A stretch of DNA of 64,000 bases from NCBI RefSeq assembly GCF_023703375.1, contig NZ_JAMQGO010000004.1, forward strand, positions 62,001-126,000, given 5' to 3'. The stretch is from Lutimaribacter degradans (GTDB lineage Bacteria; Pseudomonadota; Alphaproteobacteria; Rhodobacterales; Rhodobacteraceae). Every line of letters begins with the position of its first letter. Positions within the stretch are counted from its first letter, which is position 1. A model generated the notes under the pieces. That model was given only the letters and a program-made list of their open reading frames with translations, did no database searches and was not told the origin of the DNA. Positions 39,656-51,151 of this stretch are shown here, piece after piece. A program made the position numbers and the translations under genes.

Positions 39656-42526
39656 CTATTCGGCGGCTACCTTGCCCTGCTTCAACATCGGCTTCAGGTA
39701 ATGCCCCGTGTGGCTGCGCGCGACCTCGGCCACCTCTTCCGGGGTGCCGGTGGCCACGATCTCACCACCACCATCACCGCCCTCGGGGCCGATATCTATG
39801 ATGTGGTCGGCGGTCTTGATGACATCGAGGTTATGTTCGATCACCACCACGGTGTTGCCCGCCTCGACCAGTTCGTGAAGCACTTCCAGCAGCTTGCGCA
39901 CATCCTCGAAATGCAGGCCCGTCGTGGGCTCGTCCAGGATGTAAAGTGTGCGGCCCGTCGAGCGCTTGGCCAACTCTTTCGACAGCTTCACGCGTTGCGC
40001 CTCGCCGCCTGACAGCGTGGTCGCCTGCTGGCCCACCTTGATATAGCCCAGCCCGACGCGCATCAGCGCATCCATCTTTTCACGGATGCTGGGAACGGCC
40101 TTGAAGAACTCTTGCGCTTCTTCAACCGTCATATCAAGAACGTCTGCTATGCTTTTGCCTTTAAATCGAATTTCCAAAGTTTCACGATTGTAACGCGCGC
40201 CCTTGCATGTCTCGCATTCGACATAGACATCGGGCAGGAAATGCATCTCGATCTTGATGACGCCATCACCCTGGCAGGCCTCGCAGCGGCCCCCTTTGAC
40301 GTTGAAGCTGAACCGCCCCGGCTTGTAGCCGCGCGCCTTGGCTTCGGGCAGGCCGGCGAACCAATCGCGGATCGGGGTGAAGGCGCCCGTGTAGGTGGCC
40401 GGGTTGCTGCGCGGGGTGCGGCCGATCGGGCGCTGGTCGATGTCGATAACCTTGTCGAGGTGCTCCAACCCCTTGATCGTCTCGCACGGGGCCGGTGTCT
40501 GCCGCGCCCCGTTCAGCCGCATCGACGCTGTCTTGAACAGCGTTTCGATGGTCAACGTGGACTTGCCGCCACCCGACACACCCGTCACGCAGACAAACTT
40601 GCCCAGCGGAAACTCGGCCGTCACATCCTTGAGGTTGTTGCCCGTGGCCTTGACTACCGTCAGCTTTTTCTTGTTTCCTTTCCGACGCTTGGAAGGCACA
40701 GCTATTTCACGCGCACCTGACAGGTATTGCCCGGTCAGGCTGGCCGGGTCGGCCGCGACATCGGCGGGCTTGCCGTGGCTGACCACCTGCCCGCCATGCA
40801 CCCCGGCACCTGGGCCGATATCGAACACGTAATCGGCCTCGCGGATCGCCTCTTCGTCATGTTCGACCACGATCACGGTATTGCCCTGGTCGCGCAGGTT
40901 CTTCAGCGTGGTCAGCAAGCGCGAATTGTCGCGCTGGTGCAGGCCGATGCTGGGTTCGTCGAGAACGTACAGAACGCCGGTCAGGCCCGAACCGATCTGG
41001 CTGGCCAGCCGGATACGCTGGCTTTCGCCGCCCGACAAGGTGCCGGCATTGCGGCTGAGCGTCAGGTATTCCAGTCCCACGTTGTTCAGGAAACCAAGAC
41101 GTTCCCGGATTTCCTTGAGGATGGCGCGGGCAATCTCGTTCTTCTGCTTGGTGAGCGCGGCGGGCACCGTGTCGCACCAGGCATAGGCCTCCTTGATCGA
41201 CATCTCGACCACCTGACCCACGTGCAGCAACTGATCGGGCGTGCCGATTTTCACCGCCAGCGCCTCTTCGCGCAGACGATAACCGCCGCAAGCCCCGCAG
41301 GGGCGGTTGTTCTGGTAGCGTTCGAATTCCTCGCGCACCCAGCTGGAATCCGTTTCGCGATAGCGCCGTTCCATGTTTGGAATGACCCCTTCGAACACGC
41401 GGCTGACCTGGTAGACGCGCCCACCCTCGTCATAGCGAAACTGGATCTCCTCGTCCCCCGACCCGTACAGGAACACCTGTTGCACATGGGCGGGCAGGTC
41501 TTTCCACTTGGCGTTGCGGTCGAACCCGTAATGCTTGGCAATCGCTTCGATCGTTTGCAGGAAATAGGGGGATTTGCCCTTGCGCCACGGCGCCAGCGCA
41601 CCATCGCTGATCTTCAGGTTCTGATCGGGAACCACCAGCCGGTCGTCGAAAAAAAGCTCCATCCCCAGCCCGTCACATTCAGGGCAGGCACCGAAGGGCG
41701 CGTTGAACGAAAACAGCCGAGGCTCGATTTCAGGTATGGTAAAGCCGCTGACAGGACAGGCGAAGTTCTCGGAAAAGGTAATGCGCTCGGGGTCGCCCTC
41801 GCGCGGGGCGGTTTCCAGGACGGCGATACCATCGGCCAGGTCCAGCGCGGTGCGGAAACTGTCGGCCAGGCGCGTCTCCAGCCCCTCTTTTACCACGATG
41901 CGATCAACGACCACGTCGATGTCATGGCGGTATTTCTTGTCGAGCGTCGGCGGCTCGTCCAACTCGTGGAATTGCCCGTCAACCTTGACACGCTGGAAGC
42001 CCTGCTTGCGCAGTTCCAGAAACTCCTTGCGGTATTCGCCCTTGCGGTCGCGGATCATGGGGGCAAGCAGGTAGCCGCGCGTGCCCTCTTCCATGGCCAT
42101 GACACGATCGACCATGTCTTGCACCTGCTGCGCCTCGATGGGCTGGCCGGTGGCCGGCGAATAGGGCGTGCCGACACGAGCGAACAGCAGGCGAAGATAG
42201 TCATAAATCTCGGTGACTGTGCCAACGGTCGAGCGCGGGTTTTTCGACGTGGTTTTCTGCTCGATCGAAATGGCGGGCGACAGGCCCGTGATGTGGTCGA
42301 CATCGGGCTTTTCCATCATGTCGAGGAACTGCCGCGCATAGGCCGACAGGCTTTCGACATAGCGCCGCTGCCCCTCGGCATAGATCGTGTCGAAGGCAAG
42401 GCTGGATTTTCCAGACCCCGACAACCCGGTGATGACCACCAGCTCATCGCGCGGGATATCCACGTCGATACCTTTCAGGTTGTGCTCGCGCGCGCCGCGC
42501 ACTTCGATCTTTTTCAGTTCGGCCAT
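39656..42526 (-). CDS. uvrA: Excinuclease ABC subunit UvrA
   Basis: Damage-recognition ATPase of nucleotide excision repair, 956 residues. Two ABC ATPase halves: Walker [10 protein letters not shown] at 34-42 with signature [19 protein letters not shown], and Walker [10 protein letters not shown] near 650 with [15 protein letters not shown]. Zinc-finger cysteine pairs lie at CPVSG...CPECDGLG and at CEACQGDG...[11 protein letters not shown] perfect SOS box 67 bases upstream of the ATG shows direct LexA control. Confidence 0.98.
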   Translation of the reverse strand: MAELKKIEVRGAREHNLKGIDVDIPRDELVVITGLSGSGKSSLAFDTIYAEGQRRYVESLSAYARQFLDMMEKPDVDHITGLSPAISIEQKTTSKNPRSTVGTVTEIYDYLRLLFARVGTPYSPATGQPIEAQQVQDMVDRVMAMEEGTRGYLLAPMIRDRKGEYRKEFLELRKQGFQRVKVDGQFHELDEPPTLDKKYRHDIDVVVDRIVVKEGLETRLADSFRTALDLADGIAVLETAPREGDPERITFSENFACPVSGFTIPEIEPRLFSFNAPFGACPECDGLGMELFFDDRLVVPDQNLKISDGALAPWRKGKSPYFLQTIEAIAKHYGFDRNAKWKDLPAHVQQVFLYGSGDEEIQFRYDEGGRVYQVSRVFEGVIPNMERRYRETDSSWVREEFERYQNNRPCGACGGYRLREEALAVKIGTPDQLLHVGQVVEMSIKEAYAWCDTVPAALTKQKNEIARAILKEIRERLGFLNNVGLEYLTLSRNAGTLSGGESQRIRLASQIGSGLTGVLYVLDEPSIGLHQRDNSRLLTTLKNLRDQGNTVIVVEHDEEAIREADYVFDIGPGAGVHGGQVVSHGKPADVAADPASLTGQYLSGAREIAVPSKRRKGNKKKLTVVKATGNNLKDVTAEFPLGKFVCVTGVSGGGKSTLTIETLFKTASMRLNGARQTPAPCETIKGLEHLDKVIDIDQRPIGRTPRSNPATYTGAFTPIRDWFAGLPEAKARGYKPGRFSFNVKGGRCEACQGDGVIKIEMHFLPDVYVECETCKGARYNRETLEIRFKGKSIADVLDMTVEEAQEFFKAVPSIREKMDALMRVGLGYIKVGQQATTLSGGEAQRVKLSKELAKRSTGRTLYILDEPTTGLHFEDVRKLLEVLHELVEAGNTVVVIEHNLDVIKTADHIIDIGPEGGDGGGEIVATGTPEEVAEVARSHTGHYLKPMLKQGKVAAE

Positions 42527-42592
42527 CTCTGCCCCCGGAAACCAACGGTTAACACATAGGTGAGCATGCCCGAGTCTCCAACCAAAATATGC

Positions 42593-42607
42593 GAACGGAA
42601 GCGGAAC
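42593..42607 (-). promoter_or_regulatory. SOS box of uvrA
   Basis: GAAC-N7-GAAC on the plus strand (GTTC-N7-GTTC reading toward uvrA) at 67-81 bases before the uvrA start codon. Same motif and spacing as at lexA, so both are predicted members of one LexA regulon. Confidence 0.85.
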
Positions 42608-42773
42608 ATACTCGCCCGGCGGCGATCAAGTTGCCGGCATTATGCGCAACTCCCCGCCGGAGAGGGGTGGTATTTCGTTTTTACATTCCCATTTTGGAAT
42701 TTGTAGGGCATGATGCACGCATCCACAGCGCATGCGCGCCAAACTTGCCGATGGAAATGACAAGGATCCAACG

Positions 42774-43127
42774 ATGTTCGGTTTTCTCAACCCGTCACGA
42801 AAGGTCGATTTCGACACGCTCATGCCCCGGATAGCCGCCGGTGACGTGACGCTTGTCGATGTGCGCGAGGCGGGGGAACTGGCCATGACCGGACAGGCGA
42901 AAGGCGCGATTCACGCTCCGCTTATGCGGCTGGCCGACCTGGCCGACCCAAGCCACCCCGACAAGCACCCCAAGCTGAACCCGGCAAAGCCCGTGGCCCT
43001 ATATTGCGCAAGCGGCGCACGCTCGGCCCATGGCAAGCGGCTGCTTGAAAAGCTGGGCTATGCCGAGGTGGTGAACCTGGGCGGGCTGAACGACTGGGCG
43101 CGCGCTGGAGGTGCCGTGACGCGCTGA
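42774..43127 (+). CDS. Rhodanese-like domain protein
   Basis: A single-domain rhodanese of 117 residues: VDVREAGELAMTGQAKGAIHAPL near 30-50 and the active-site Cys78 in LYCASGARS, followed by LEKLGYAEVVNLGGLNDW. Likely a small cytoplasmic sulfurtransferase; partner unknown. AAGGA precedes ATG 42774. Upstream (42685-42700) ATTCC-N6-GGAAT is a short dyad of uncertain meaning. It is divergent from uvrA and convergent with lpdA. Confidence 0.9.
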   Translation: MFGFLNPSRKVDFDTLMPRIAAGDVTLVDVREAGELAMTGQAKGAIHAPLMRLADLADPSHPDKHPKLNPAKPVALYCASGARSAHGKRLLEKLGYAEVVNLGGLNDWARAGGAVTR

Positions 43128-43133
43128 GCGCGT

Positions 43134-44528
43134 TCAATAGTGAATCGCGCGGTCCCAGGCATCGAGAACCGATTCATGCATCATTTCTGACAAGGTCGGA
43201 TGCGGGAAAACCGCCTGCATCAGGTCTTCTTCGGTCGTTTCCAACTGCCGGCCAACCACGTACCCCTGGATCAGTTCGGTGACTTCGGCCCCGACCATGT
43301 GAGCGCCCAAAAGCTCGCCTGTCTTGGCGTCGAACACCGTTTTCACCATGCCCTCGGCCTCGCCGAGGGCAATGGCCTTGCCATTGCCAATGAAGGGAAA
43401 GCGGCCCACCTTTAGGTCATACCCGGCTTCTTTTGCCTGCGCCTCGGTCATGCCGACCGAAGCCACCTGCGGCTGGCAATAGGTGCAGCCCGCGATGCTG
43501 TCGGGTTTGACCGGGTGCACCTTCTGGCCCGCGATCATCTCGGCCACCATCACGCCTTCGTGGCTGGCCTTGTGGGCAAGCCACGGCGCGCCTGAGATGT
43601 CACCGATGGCATACAGCCACTCTACCCCGGTGCGGCAATATTCGTCGGTCACGACATGGGTCCGGTCGATCTTGACTCCCAACTCTTCTAGGCCCAGCCC
43701 CTCGGTGTTGCCGACGATGCCGACCGCGGAAATCACGGTGTCGAAATCCAGTTTCTCGGTCTTGCCGTCCTGTTCGATATGGGCCGTCACCTTGCCCTTG
43801 GCACGGTCCAGTTGCTTGACCGTGGCCTTTTGCCGGATCGTCATGCCCTGCTTTTCGAACTGCTTTCTTGCAAAGGCGCTGATCTCGGCATCTTCCACGG
43901 GCAGGATGCGATCCATCACCTCAACCACCGTGGTATCGGCGCCCAACGTGTTGAAAAAGCTGGCAAACTCGATTCCGATCGCCCCCGAGCCGATAACCAA
44001 GAGCTTTTTCGGCATGCGCTTGGGTTCCAACGCGTGCTTGTAGGTCCAGACCAGGTCACCATCGGCTTCGAGGCCGGGCAGTTCGCGCGCGCGGGCGCCC
44101 GTGGCCAGGATGATGTGCTTGGCGGTCAGATCCTCGGTGCCGTTGTCCGTCTTGACGCTGACCTTGCCCTTGGCGGGGATGCTGGCCGTGCCCATCACCA
44201 CGGTGACCTTGTTCTTCTTGAGAAGGTGGCCCACGCCGCTGGCAAGCTGGCCCGCCACCCCGCGTGAGCGTTTCACCACCGCATCCAGGTCGTAGCCGAT
44301 TCCATCAGCCGAAAGACCGAATTCCTTGGCACGGTGCATCAGGTGAAACACCTCGGCGCTGCGCAGCATGGCCTTGGTCGGGATGCAGCCCCAGTTCAGG
44401 CAGATACCGCCCAGGTGCTCACGCTCGACCACGGCAACCGACAGGCCCAACTGCGCGGCCCTGATCGCGGCGACGTAGCCGCCGGGCCCTGCCCCGATCA
44501 CAACGATGTCGAACGATTTGGCAGCCAT
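43134..44528 (-). CDS. lpdA: Dihydrolipoyl dehydrogenase
   Basis: E3 flavoprotein that reoxidises the lipoyl groups of 2-oxoacid dehydrogenases. 464 residues: FAD site VIGAGPGGYVAAIRAAQLG (10-28), redox disulfide Cys43/Cys48 in GGICLNWGCIPTK, NAD site VIGSGAIGIEFASFF, and the catalytic His-Glu pair in FPHPTLSEMMHESVLDA at the C-terminus. GGAGGGCGCC precedes ATG 44528. No E1 or E2 genes adjoin it, so which complex it serves is not clear from position; the branched-chain complex is one option given the valine genes nearby. Confidence 0.96.
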   Translation of the reverse strand: MAAKSFDIVVIGAGPGGYVAAIRAAQLGLSVAVVEREHLGGICLNWGCIPTKAMLRSAEVFHLMHRAKEFGLSADGIGYDLDAVVKRSRGVAGQLASGVGHLLKKNKVTVVMGTASIPAKGKVSVKTDNGTEDLTAKHIILATGARARELPGLEADGDLVWTYKHALEPKRMPKKLLVIGSGAIGIEFASFFNTLGADTTVVEVMDRILPVEDAEISAFARKQFEKQGMTIRQKATVKQLDRAKGKVTAHIEQDGKTEKLDFDTVISAVGIVGNTEGLGLEELGVKIDRTHVVTDEYCRTGVEWLYAIGDISGAPWLAHKASHEGVMVAEMIAGQKVHPVKPDSIAGCTYCQPQVASVGMTEAQAKEAGYDLKVGRFPFIGNGKAIALGEAEGMVKTVFDAKTGELLGAHMVGAEVTELIQGYVVGRQLETTEEDLMQAVFPHPTLSEMMHESVLDAWDRAIHY

Positions 44529-44595
44529 GGCGCCCTCCGATTCCAAAATTAGTTAAGCATTAAACTATTTTCGGAATTCTGGCAACGCGCCCGGT

Positions 44596-44624
44596 GAAAA
44601 GGCAACGGCGGGTGGGCCGTTGCC
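44596..44624 (-). terminator. Rho-independent terminator of the DUF924 gene
   Basis: A perfect 9-bp stem, GGCAACGGC with GCCGTTGCC, has a 6-base loop and is followed on the minus strand by TTTTC. It begins 30 bases after the gene's stop codon. Confidence 0.8.
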
Positions 44625-44653
44625 GACAGGGCATCCGACAGGGCCGGCGCGGT

Positions 44654-45241
44654 TCAGCAGGCCTGGGCCAGTTCCTGCATCTGGCGCACGGTATGGCCGT
44701 ACCCGCCCGCCGCCAGGTAGGCATCTTCGGGCGGGGTCGTGGGGCGCGACAGCGCCGCGCTACGATACGGAAAGCGGCCAAACTCGCGTATCACCTCGCG
44801 ATGGGCGCGGGCATGGAACAGGTTGGATTTCCCGGTTTCGGGCATCCGCTCTTTCACCAGGCGAACGCAGCGTTCCTGGTCGCACAGGTTTTCCGAATGC
44901 ATCAGGGGCAGGTAAAAGAACTGCCGCGCCGGCTCGTCGATTGCCATATCCCATTTCTTGTCGATCGCGCATTTCGCAGCGGCCAGCGCCACGTCGTCGG
45001 TGGCAAAACTGTCGGCATGGCCACGAAACATGTTGCGGGGAAACTGGTCTGTCAGGATGATATAGGCCAGCACCCCGCTGGGATAGGTCAGCCACAGGCT
45101 GCACGCGCCGTCCGCCGCCTGTTTCCACGCGTCGAGGAACCGATCGCGGATCTGCTCATCCAGCGTTTCTCCTCCCTCGTACCAGCCCTTTGGCCCGACC
45201 TCGTCCAACCAGAACGACAAGACCTGTTCAACCGTCACCAT
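44654..45241 (-). CDS. DUF924 family protein
   Basis: A 195-residue protein of the DUF924 family, a helical TPR-like fold of unknown function. Family blocks visible are VLSFWLDEVGPKGWY, ILTDQFPRNMFRG, FYLPLMHSEN and REFGRFPYRS. Cytoplasmic. GGAGGCTCC precedes the ATG. The upstream region is unusually A/T-rich and holds a 14-bp perfect palindrome. Confidence 0.9.
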   Translation of the reverse strand: MVTVEQVLSFWLDEVGPKGWYEGGETLDEQIRDRFLDAWKQAADGACSLWLTYPSGVLAYIILTDQFPRNMFRGHADSFATDDVALAAAKCAIDKKWDMAIDEPARQFFYLPLMHSENLCDQERCVRLVKERMPETGKSNLFHARAHREVIREFGRFPYRSAALSRPTTPPEDAYLAAGGYGHTVRQMQELAQAC

Positions 45242-45306
45242 TGGAGCCTCCGTCTCTCCAGTGAATTCGTTAATAAATTGTTACACAGACCGGGCCGCGA
45301 ATTAAC

Positions 45307-45320
45307 AGTAAATATTTACT
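45307..45320. promoter_or_regulatory. A/T-rich perfect palindrome upstream of the DUF924 gene
   Basis: AGTAAATATTTACT is perfectly self-complementary and stands out in a GC-rich genome. It lies between the MFS transporter (ending 45341) and the DUF924 gene, 65-80 bases before the latter's ATG, so it may be an operator of that gene. Confidence 0.4.
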
Positions 45321-45340
45321 ACAGTTGCGACATTTTGTTA

Positions 45341-46600
45341 TCAGGAGTCTTCTTTTTCGGCGTCTTCGGCCATGTCGGCGGCATATTCCTGCGCCGCCTC
45401 GATCGCCACCACCGAAGAGGTTGGCATAACCGGCGCATAGCTGCCGGTATCTTCCACCGAAGGCGCCGCGCGCTGCGTCATGCGATAGCCGGCATATCCC
45501 GCTAGGGCAAACATCAACACGGCGATGATGATGAAAAAGCCATATGGCCCCATCACGTTCATCAGCCAACCGGTGATCAGGGGCCCCGAGATCGCGCCCA
45601 CACCGTTGACGAACACCATGCCGCCAGATGCGGCGGCCATGTCCTCGAATTCGAGGAAGTCGTTGGTATAGGCCAGAAGCAAGGAATAAAGCGGGTTCGA
45701 CAACCCCCCTATCAAAAAGGCCGACAGCAAAAGGATGTTGTAGTTCTGGCCTGCGGAAAACGCCAGGATTGCCGCCGCCCCGCCCGCGGCCGAAGACCCC
45801 AGGATCAGAACACGCCGATCCATGCGGTCGGACACCCAGCCCAGCGGATACTGAACGATCGTGGCGCCGATATAGAATGTCGCGATGAACAGCGAGATCT
45901 GCGCAAGGCTCAGCCCGGCCTCGGCGCCGAACACCGCCGCCATGCCGAACTGCGCCGAAAAGACACCGCCCAGCAGGAACATGCCCACGAAACCCAAGGG
46001 CGACACCGTAAGCAACTGCTTGAGAGTCATGGGTTTTGTCGCTTCAAAGGCCGGTGTCGGCGAGATCGACAAAAGGATCGGCGCGAAAGAGACCGAAACC
46101 AGGACCGAGGCGACGATGAACAGAAGATAGCCGCTGGAATCCGGCAGGTTCAAAACGCCCTGGGCGGCCACGATGCCAACCATCTGCACGATCATGTAAA
46201 GCGACAGCGCCTGCCCGCGCTGATCGTTGTTGACCGAGTTGTTCAACCAGCTTTCGGCCGTGACATAGACCCCCGAGAAACAGAACCCGATGGCCACGCG
46301 CCCCGCAACCCACAGGTAAGGGTGCTGGAACGCCGGATAAAGGATCAGCACCGCCGACACGAAACTGGCCAGCGCCGCAAAGACGCGCACATGCCCCACG
46401 CGGCGGATAAGCTCGGGCGTCAGGCGCGAGCCGCCCAAAAAGCCCACGAAATAGGCCGACATGACGAATGACAGCTCAAGCGTGCTGAATCCCGCCGCCT
46501 CGCCGCGCACACCGAGAAGCGACCCTTGCAGGCCGTTGCCCAGCATCAAAAGCGCCATGCCCAGAAGCAAGGCCCACGTATTGGATAGAACCTGAAGCAC
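45341..46600 (-). CDS. MFS transporter, YcaD-like
   Basis: A 419-residue major facilitator protein with twelve hydrophobic segments and an acidic C-terminal tail of about 45 residues. The loop RVAIGFCFSGVYVTAESWLNNSVNNDQRGQALSLYM is typical of the YcaD subgroup, whose substrates are not known. The start is GTG at 46600 with GGGAGAATGAC upstream. A -10-like TATAAA stands further upstream near 46674. Confidence 0.88.
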   Translation of the reverse strand: MLQVLSNTWALLLGMALLMLGNGLQGSLLGVRGEAAGFSTLELSFVMSAYFVGFLGGSRLTPELIRRVGHVRVFAALASFVSAVLILYPAFQHPYLWVAGRVAIGFCFSGVYVTAESWLNNSVNNDQRGQALSLYMIVQMVGIVAAQGVLNLPDSSGYLLFIVASVLVSVSFAPILLSISPTPAFEATKPMTLKQLLTVSPLGFVGMFLLGGVFSAQFGMAAVFGAEAGLSLAQISLFIATFYIGATIVQYPLGWVSDRMDRRVLILGSSAAGGAAAILAFSAGQNYNILLLSAFLIGGLSNPLYSLLLAYTNDFLEFEDMAAASGGMVFVNGVGAISGPLITGWLMNVMGPYGFFIIIAVLMFALAGYAGYRMTQRAAPSVEDTGSYAPVMPTSSVVAIEAAQEYAADMAEDAEKEDS

Positions 46601-46711
46601 GTCATTCTCCCTTGCCGCTCGGGGCTGTCTCTAACCGTTTCGCCCCCTTAAGTAAGGGCGGAATGCGACTCTTTATACATCGTTGAGGGTTTTCACGTTC
46701 GAAAGCGCGGT

Positions 46712-47773
46712 TCAACCGTCGCGCGGCGGTATCAGCAAAGAGGCGTCGCCGTAGGAAAAGAACCTGTAGTCATGCGAAACCGCGTGCTCGTAGATGCGGC
46801 GGATCCGGTCATGGCCCATCAATGCCGAAACCAGCATCATCAAGGTAGATCTAGGCAGGTGGAAATTCGTCATCAACGCATCGGTGACGCGGAAGGTGAA
46901 ACCGGGATAGATGAAGATGTCGGTCTCTCCCTCCCACGGGCGGATGGCGCCGGTGTCGCGCGCCGCGGTTTCGATCAGGCGCAGCGCCGTCGTCCCCACC
47001 GGGATCACGCGACCGCCTGCCGCCCGGGTCGCCCCGATCTCGTCGGCGGCGGCCTGGCTGACCTGCCCCCATTCGGCGTGCATCTTGTGGGTGGTGACGT
47101 CCTCGACCTTGACCGGCAGAAAGGTGCCCGCGCCCACATGCAACGTCACGTGGGTGAACGCCACGCCACGCGCGGCGAGCCTTTCCAGCAAAGGCGCGTC
47201 GAAATGCAGCGATGCGGTGGGGGCGGCCACGGCCCCGGCTCTTGCAGCCCAGACGGTCTGGTAGTCGTGCTTGTCATGCTCGTCGGCGGGGCGCCTGGCC
47301 GCGATATAGGGCGGCAACGGCATGGCCCCCGCCTGCGCCAGCGCGGCGTCGAAATCCTCTCCCGTCAGGTTGAAGCGCAACGCGCCCCGCCCATCCTTGC
47401 GCCGTTCAAGAACCGCCGACAGGTCGGGCGAGAAAACGATGGTCTCCCCCTCGGCCACCTTGCGCAGGGGCTTGAGCAGCGCGTTCCAGGTGCCATCGGC
47501 CTGCGGTTCCAGCAACGTGGCCTCGATCCGGGCGCTGACCGGGCCTTGCCCGGCATCGCGCACGCGCTGCCCCGTCAGGCGCGCGGGGATCACCTTGGTA
47601 TCATTCAGCACCAGCAGGTCGCCAGGCTGCAGGATGTCTGGCAGGTCGAAAACGTGGCGGTCATCAATCGCGTCGCCCTGCGCCAACAACAGCCGGGCCG
47701 CGCTGCGCGGGCGCGCGGGGCGCGTCGCAATCAGCCGCTCGGGCAGATCGAAATCGAAATCGGACAGTTTCAT
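46712..47773 (-). CDS. queA: S-adenosylmethionine:tRNA ribosyltransferase-isomerase
   Basis: Transfers the ribosyl part of S-adenosylmethionine to 7-aminomethyl-7-deazaguanine in tRNA, making epoxyqueuosine. 353 residues with [24 protein letters not shown] at the start, [27 protein letters not shown] and the end [17 protein letters not shown]. Only 2 bp separate it from the upstream AsmA-like gene, so the two form an operon. No tgt gene is seen in the window. Confidence 0.96.
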   Translation of the reverse strand: MKLSDFDFDLPERLIATRPARPRSAARLLLAQGDAIDDRHVFDLPDILQPGDLLVLNDTKVIPARLTGQRVRDAGQGPVSARIEATLLEPQADGTWNALLKPLRKVAEGETIVFSPDLSAVLERRKDGRGALRFNLTGEDFDAALAQAGAMPLPPYIAARRPADEHDKHDYQTVWAARAGAVAAPTASLHFDAPLLERLAARGVAFTHVTLHVGAGTFLPVKVEDVTTHKMHAEWGQVSQAAADEIGATRAAGGRVIPVGTTALRLIETAARDTGAIRPWEGETDIFIYPGFTFRVTDALMTNFHLPRSTLMMLVSALMGHDRIRRIYEHAVSHDYRFFSYGDASLLIPPRDG

Positions 47774-47775
47774 GT

Positions 47776-50700
47776 CTACTGCGTTACCTGGGGCGCCGGA
47801 CGGCGGAAAATTTCGCGGAACATGCCAGGCGTGAAGATCGACAGCGGGTTGACCTGTACGCGCGGCGCGTCGGCCGTTCCCGTAAGCCGGTAATTGAAGC
47901 CGATCAACCCCTCGCCCTTGCGCGTCAGCACCGAGCCGATCCCGTTGAGCATGTAAAAGGGCGAGAACACGCCCTGCATGTCCATCGCCCCGCTGGCGAT
48001 CTCATAGGTGCCATCCATCGAAATGCCCAGCGAAGACCCGGTGGCCGACGAGTTTTTGACCGTAACGCTGTCAGGCGTCAGCCGAAAGTCACCCTCGACC
48101 TGCGAAAAAAGAATACCCGAGCCGCCCAGTTGTTCAAGCAGCCCCACCACGCTGACCGCGTTCAGCAGCGCGGCCAGCGCGGGCGCGTCGCGCAGGCGCA
48201 CGCTTTCGACATTCAGAAACCCGTCATAGCTGCCCTGGCCGCCCGCCGGCAAAAGCGTCAGGTCCAGCGCGCCGCCCCGCGCCTGGCTCAACAGGCCCGC
48301 CGACGCAAAGACAGCACCCGCATCATCCGATTGAATGCGAAAGGCGCTGCGCCCGTCGCGCGGCACCACGCGGCCGGTGACAAAGGCGTTACCGTTGACG
48401 CGCCCGTCAAAGCTGCCATCCATGCCGCGCGCTGTGGAAAACTCGCCCCGAAAATCGGTAAGCGCGATCCCGTCGGAAATTTGCAGACGCTCCAGCGCCA
48501 GGGAAATCGGCGCGCCCCCACCGGCCGTGCCGCCCCCGCCACCGGACATCGCGGTGCGGCGCAGATCGATGGTGCCGCCATTCACGGCCACGGCGGGAGA
48601 GGCGCCCGCGCCACGGCCCGTCAGGACCACGGGCGCATCCAGCCAGCCGCCCGCCCGGACCCGGTCGAAACGTGCTTCGGCCAGTTGGCCGTCGTCTCGC
48701 AACGTGATCTGCCCCGAGGCGCTCAGGCCCGGCGCCTCCAGCACAAGGCGGTCGATGCGCGGCCTGTCGCCCAGAAGCCCGGCCAGTTCCAGCGTTCCGT
48801 CTTGATTGCGCGTCATCGACCAGCCCAGCGATGGCAGCGACAACGCCAGCCCGTTGAGCGACGAGCGCAGCGTGAATTCCGGCGTCTCGCCAACCGGAAG
48901 CGTCAAGGCGATCGTCGCGGGCGCCTCGCCGTCCAACGTGCCGTCAGGAAGCCCCAGGTTGAACTCTTGCGCGAATTCGGGGGTCAGCGCGATCTCGCCT
49001 TCGACCCGGCTGCCACCAACGCCGCCGCCCAACGCGGTTTCCCAGAACGCGTCGAAAGGCACCTGCCCGACGCGGCCCTGGCCGCCGATCCGCAGGCGCG
49101 TCCGCGTCACCTCGACATCCAGGGCGGGCGCCGTCAGCACCCGTCCCGGCATGATGTCGGTACTGCGCACATCAAGCAGCCGGGCCCGGGCCGCTATACC
49201 CACCTCGTCGGGTTTCAGCCCCTTTTTCAGGATGATATCGAGCGTGCCGTCGATAGCGGCCTGCCCATCGGCCAACGTGACCGCGCGGCCGGCCTTTCGC
49301 AGGTAGTTGAACGGGTCCAGGTCAAGCAAGGACAGCGCCGAAGTTATGCTCGATCGCGTCTTTAGCCGCACCTGGGCGGGCGCCTGCCTGATACGCACGT
49401 CGGGCACGATGAAAGACGTGCCGGCCATGTCCACCACGCCACCCTGGGGCGCGGCCATCCGGCCCGCATCGGCCGAGACCACGAAACGTGAATCGCGCAG
49501 CACCGCTTGCCCGGCGGCCCCTGTCATATGCGGAAAGGTCTTGAGAACGGTCAGTTCGGTATCTTCGAAGCGCAGGCCGAGATACAGATCGGGGCCCGCG
49601 CGCGGCGCGCTGCGATAGGCCAGTTCGATATCGCGCAGGCTTGCCTGGTGCAGGTTGTCATCTATCCACTTGCGCGTGCGCGGTTTGACCGTTTCGGGCC
49701 AGAGCGCCAGAACTCGTTCCGGCGCGATGCTGTCCATGCCGCCCTGAACGCCCAGAACCCAACCATCGGGGGCGGCCTTCAGGCTGCCTGAAAGATGCAT
49801 CGTGCTGTCACCATCGCGCACGGTCATGCGCCCGACATCCAGTTCGAACGGATCGAGCCGCAAACGCATGTCGGCATCCGCCCCCGCGATCTGGACAGGA
49901 TCGTTATACAGGTCGCCGGGATTCGCGCGCAGGTCGGACATGCGGAACTGGCCGGTGAACTCGGTCGGCCATGCGTCTTCCAGCCCGTGCATCGTCGACA
50001 CGCCTTCGGCGCGCAGGGTGGCCCAGGGGCTGACCAGCGTCAGGTCGTCAAAGTAAAGACGCGATTCATCGGGCGCGTAAGTCATGTAGGCGCGCAGACT
50101 GTCGAAGGGCACCGGCAGGGTTTCGTCCGTGGGCTGCAACACGCCCTCGTCGATCTGCAACGCCGCGCTCAACGGGCCCAGCTTGCCCTGGTTATCCATC
50201 GCGATGCGCATCGAGCCCGAGATGGGCGCGCGCAGCACACCCAGCCACGCCAGGGCGGGCGAATGCACCGCGATATCCTCGGCCGCCATGTCGGCCACTG
50301 TCACGCCGAACCGGGCCCCTGCCTGCCCCATGGTCCGGTCATAGTTGAACTCCAGCGTCGCAACCGATGCCCCGCCGCCCAGCAGCGCGAAATCGGCAGC
50401 CATGTCCAGGTTGTCGCCCGTGCGCGACAGGCGCAGCCGCCCGCCATCGACCGTCCAGCCACGGTCGAGCCGCGCATCCTCGTATCGCAGCGTCAGCGCC
50501 TCGGCCTCGATCTGGCGCAACTGCTGGAATTCCGGTTGCATCAGGATACCGTCGACCCCCTGCAGCAGGTGCGCCAGGTTGGCGCCCTGGCCGATCGGTG
50601 TCAGGGTATCACCCAGTGCTATGTCGAAGCCGCCATCCGGCAATCGCCGCAAACGCAACGACGCGCCCGCCAGGCGCAAGGATGCCGGGCGCAAGTGGCC

Positions 50701-51066
50701 CCGCACCAGGGCGGGCATGGACAGGCCCGCCGTCACGCGCGCCAGCGTGACCAGCGGCTGCCCGTCGGGGCGGGCCACGTCAACATCGCGCAGCAAGATG
50801 CGCGGGCGCCATCCTTCATCAACCCGGCCAACGATCTGGCCCACACGCACCCTGAGCCCGCCGGCCGACTGGTTCAACCGCGCCTCGACCTCGGAGCGCA
50901 GCCAGGGCGGCGCGGTGAAATCGCGCCCGATCGACCATTGCAACGCCCCGGCCACCAGGCCGAACACGACAATAACCACGCCAAGCGACCACGAAAGCCG
51001 GCGCACCCACCGGCGTCGTTTCCGCCCGGTCTGCTTGGTCTGGGTCTGCGGCCTGTCCTGTGTCAC
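47776..51066 (-). CDS. Large AsmA-like protein (DUF3971, YhdP/TamB-like)
   Basis: A 1096-residue protein with a basic cytoplasmic start, one membrane helix (about 26-45, [19 protein letters not shown]) and a long beta-rich periplasmic body, ending in an AsmA-type C-terminal region ([38 protein letters not shown]). YhdP and TamB relatives span the periplasm and move phospholipids to the outer membrane. Repetitive short strands fit that bridge-like fold. Start GTG 51066. Divergent from bcp. Confidence 0.88.
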   Translation of the reverse strand: MTQDRPQTQTKQTGRKRRRWVRRLSWSLGVVIVVFGLVAGALQWSIGRDFTAPPWLRSEVEARLNQSAGGLRVRVGQIVGRVDEGWRPRILLRDVDVARPDGQPLVTLARVTAGLSMPALVRGHLRPASLRLAGASLRLRRLPDGGFDIALGDTLTPIGQGANLAHLLQGVDGILMQPEFQQLRQIEAEALTLRYEDARLDRGWTVDGGRLRLSRTGDNLDMAADFALLGGGASVATLEFNYDRTMGQAGARFGVTVADMAAEDIAVHSPALAWLGVLRAPISGSMRIAMDNQGKLGPLSAALQIDEGVLQPTDETLPVPFDSLRAYMTYAPDESRLYFDDLTLVSPWATLRAEGVSTMHGLEDAWPTEFTGQFRMSDLRANPGDLYNDPVQIAGADADMRLRLDPFELDVGRMTVRDGDSTMHLSGSLKAAPDGWVLGVQGGMDSIAPERVLALWPETVKPRTRKWIDDNLHQASLRDIELAYRSAPRAGPDLYLGLRFEDTELTVLKTFPHMTGAAGQAVLRDSRFVVSADAGRMAAPQGGVVDMAGTSFIVPDVRIRQAPAQVRLKTRSSITSALSLLDLDPFNYLRKAGRAVTLADGQAAIDGTLDIILKKGLKPDEVGIAARARLLDVRSTDIMPGRVLTAPALDVEVTRTRLRIGGQGRVGQVPFDAFWETALGGGVGGSRVEGEIALTPEFAQEFNLGLPDGTLDGEAPATIALTLPVGETPEFTLRSSLNGLALSLPSLGWSMTRNQDGTLELAGLLGDRPRIDRLVLEAPGLSASGQITLRDDGQLAEARFDRVRAGGWLDAPVVLTGRGAGASPAVAVNGGTIDLRRTAMSGGGGGTAGGGAPISLALERLQISDGIALTDFRGEFSTARGMDGSFDGRVNGNAFVTGRVVPRDGRSAFRIQSDDAGAVFASAGLLSQARGGALDLTLLPAGGQGSYDGFLNVESVRLRDAPALAALLNAVSVVGLLEQLGGSGILFSQVEGDFRLTPDSVTVKNSSATGSSLGISMDGTYEIASGAMDMQGVFSPFYMLNGIGSVLTRKGEGLIGFNYRLTGTADAPRVQVNPLSIFTPGMFREIFRRPAPQVTQ

Positions 51067-51151
51067 GTGCTCTCTGCCTTGCCGTCTTTATTCTTGCCTG
51101 CCCCGTCCTAATATGGAACTCACAAAACTCAAACGAGGGGAGAATTGGCCG

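Noticed and set aside
40727..42559. A 610-codon plus-strand frame
   Set aside because: Antisense to uvrA; no start signal and shadow-like composition.
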